A program made the position numbers and the translations under genes. Below, one piece after another: positions 63,000 to 64,000 of a DNA stretch of 64,000 nucleotides. Every line of letters begins with the position of its first letter. Position 1 is the first letter of the stretch. A model generated the notes under the pieces. That model did no database searches. It was given only the letters and a program-made list of their open reading frames with translations, and was not told the origin of the DNA. The stretch is from assembly GCA_037957365.1 (NCBI GenBank), contig JARHVA010003186.1, positions 2,022,501 to 2,086,500 on the forward strand, in the 5' to 3' direction. The DNA is from Torreya grandis (taxonomy: Eukaryota > Streptophyta > Pinopsida > Cupressales > Taxaceae).

Positions 63000-63960
63000 C
63001 TAGGAGTAAAACATGGACTGATTACCTAAAAATTTCATCCAAGGGATGCCCATATATATGGTCTATATCAACAAGTGCAATGTCATGCATATCATCTAAT
63101 AAATCATATGGTGTATCATCATTTGGAATAAAAAACTCCTCATGTATATAATATAATTGGTAATATGTATCTTCATATTATTCATCAATATTGTACTAAT
63201 TCTTATCATAAACATAATCATTCATGTAGTTATCTTTGGAGAGAAAAATTTCATAGGTTTACATTGTTCTTATTTTTATAGTTGTCACTTTTGTAACCTT
63301 TCTTCTTTCATTTTTTATTTTTTTAATCTCTCTTGTTCCATTTTTTCCTTTTGTAAATTTTTTTATTTAGTTTCTCATTTTGTAACCTTTCTTGTTCTGA
63401 TTTTGCCTTTTGTAATCTTTCTTTCTCTACTTTTGCCTTTTGTAACATTTCTTTCTCTAATTGTTCATTTCATATTTTGTGTACTTGTTCCTTAAGAGAT
63501 GTTATCATAGTGTGAGTATGTTACTTAAATGTATAATTTTTTCTTGAATCAAGTGATGGTTTTATTGATACATCTAGTAAAATCTCACCACTATCAATGA
63601 TACTCTGTATTAATCTCTTCAAAGCCCATAAATTGTCCATATGGTGTCTATGAATTCTATGAGAGGAAAAATAATATTTTGGTTTCTTTATAGGATGCAT
63701 GGGAGGTAATGTGATCAATTTTTTCCAAATAATCTCACTTAAAAATTGATTTTAACTCTTAATATCCATATGGATCTTGTTTGGCTTATATTCTTAAGAT
63801 GAGTCTTTTTAGGAACAAAATGTTGGATAAATATGTTTATATATGATTGAAACTGGTATGCACTATATTTTTGGTATATATGATCTTATTTTCAATTGAT
63901 ATGTTCCTTAAAATTAAATATTTATTTTACTTTTGAAATCCTTTATGGACATTCTCATAG
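63000..63960 (-). pseudogene. gag-like fragment with repeated coiled-coil segment
   Basis: Reading the - strand from 63718: HRIHRHHMDNLWALKRLIQS, then IIDSGEILLD. This resembles the C-terminal Gag motif CxxHRxxGHxTDxCWALKRxIQxLID of Tat-like elements, here with both Cys replaced. Next, at 63250-63480, come units of ten residues (EKEMLQKAKV, EKERLQKAKS, EQERLQNEKL), followed after a frameshift by LQKEKMEQER. Then, at 63020-63215, an acidic stretch follows (NDDTPYDLLDDMHDIALVDI). The frame continues off the motif without a recognised protease. It is probably the gag-pol junction of another Ty3/gypsy element that begins beyond the right edge. Confidence 0.5.
63250..63480 (-). repeat. 30 bp tandem repeat encoding a coiled coil
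   Basis: About six to seven diverged units of 30 bp on the + strand, built on TTTTGCCTTTTGTAACCTTTCTT... Translated on the - strand, they give charged ten-residue units with Leu at a fixed place. Unit order and frame are clear for the first three units, and shift frame once after that. Confidence 0.75.
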
Positions 63961-64000
63961 TGATTATTTGATCTTGAAGGGCTTCACAAGCACAAGCTCT

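Overview
The window looks like nuclear DNA from a plant, most likely a large, repeat-rich genome. It is very A+T-rich and poor in CpG. It contains no intact host gene, tRNA, rRNA or CRISPR array. Nearly everything recognisable is a decayed plant retroelement: Ty3/gypsy elements of two kinds (chromovirus and Tat-like), one L1-type LINE ORF1 remnant with a DUF4283-like region, and a plant-mobile-domain gene of the sort often carried by plant transposons. The species cannot be named from this sequence.

Layout. 0.1-1.35 kb: + strand 3' end of a Tat-like integrase. 2.1-3.35 kb: - strand chromovirus integrase tail with a chromodomain. 3.37-12.8 kb: two tandem copies (A, B) of a 2-2.5 kb repeat; copy A is split by a complete but dead chromovirus (4.6-9.7 kb, - strand, recognisable LTRs and initiator-Met primer site) and copy B by a short non-LTR insertion with a target-site duplication. 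A third copy (C) lies at 58.75-61.35 kb. 15.6-17.8 kb: + strand plant mobile domain pseudogene. 17.8-46.8 kb: a mosaic made of two copies (X1, X2) of a 4.3 kb segment with a long, unrecognised - strand pseudo-ORF, separated by a - strand Tat-like gag-pol (24.4-29.9 kb). A 1.27 kb segment beside X1 is inverted relative to X2. X2 is interrupted by a 10.5 kb element (34.4-44.9 kb) with two ~4 kb direct terminal repeats and only 2.3 kb between them, which resembles a LARD. 47-50.3 kb: - strand gag remnant and a repeat shared with 12.8-13.3 kb. 51.6-53.2 kb: an ~820 bp tandem duplication. 54.1-55.3 kb: LINE ORF1 remnant. 56.6-57.3 kb: degenerate minisatellite. 63.0-63.9 kb: - strand gag-like fragment with a repeated coiled-coil segment.

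Nothing here is likely to be expressed as a functional protein. In-frame stops fall mostly where relatives have Gln, Arg or Trp, and catalytic residues are replaced (integrase Glu to Lys, RT YxDD to YMDE), as expected from methylation-driven C-to-T decay of silenced elements. The nesting gives relative ages: X2 predates the LARD-like element inside it, and repeat A predates the chromovirus inside it. The least explained parts are the LARD-like element, with an ORF in its core and a conserved reading frame in its LTRs, and the X1/X2 long pseudo-ORF. All family assignments come from motif reading by eye, without database search.
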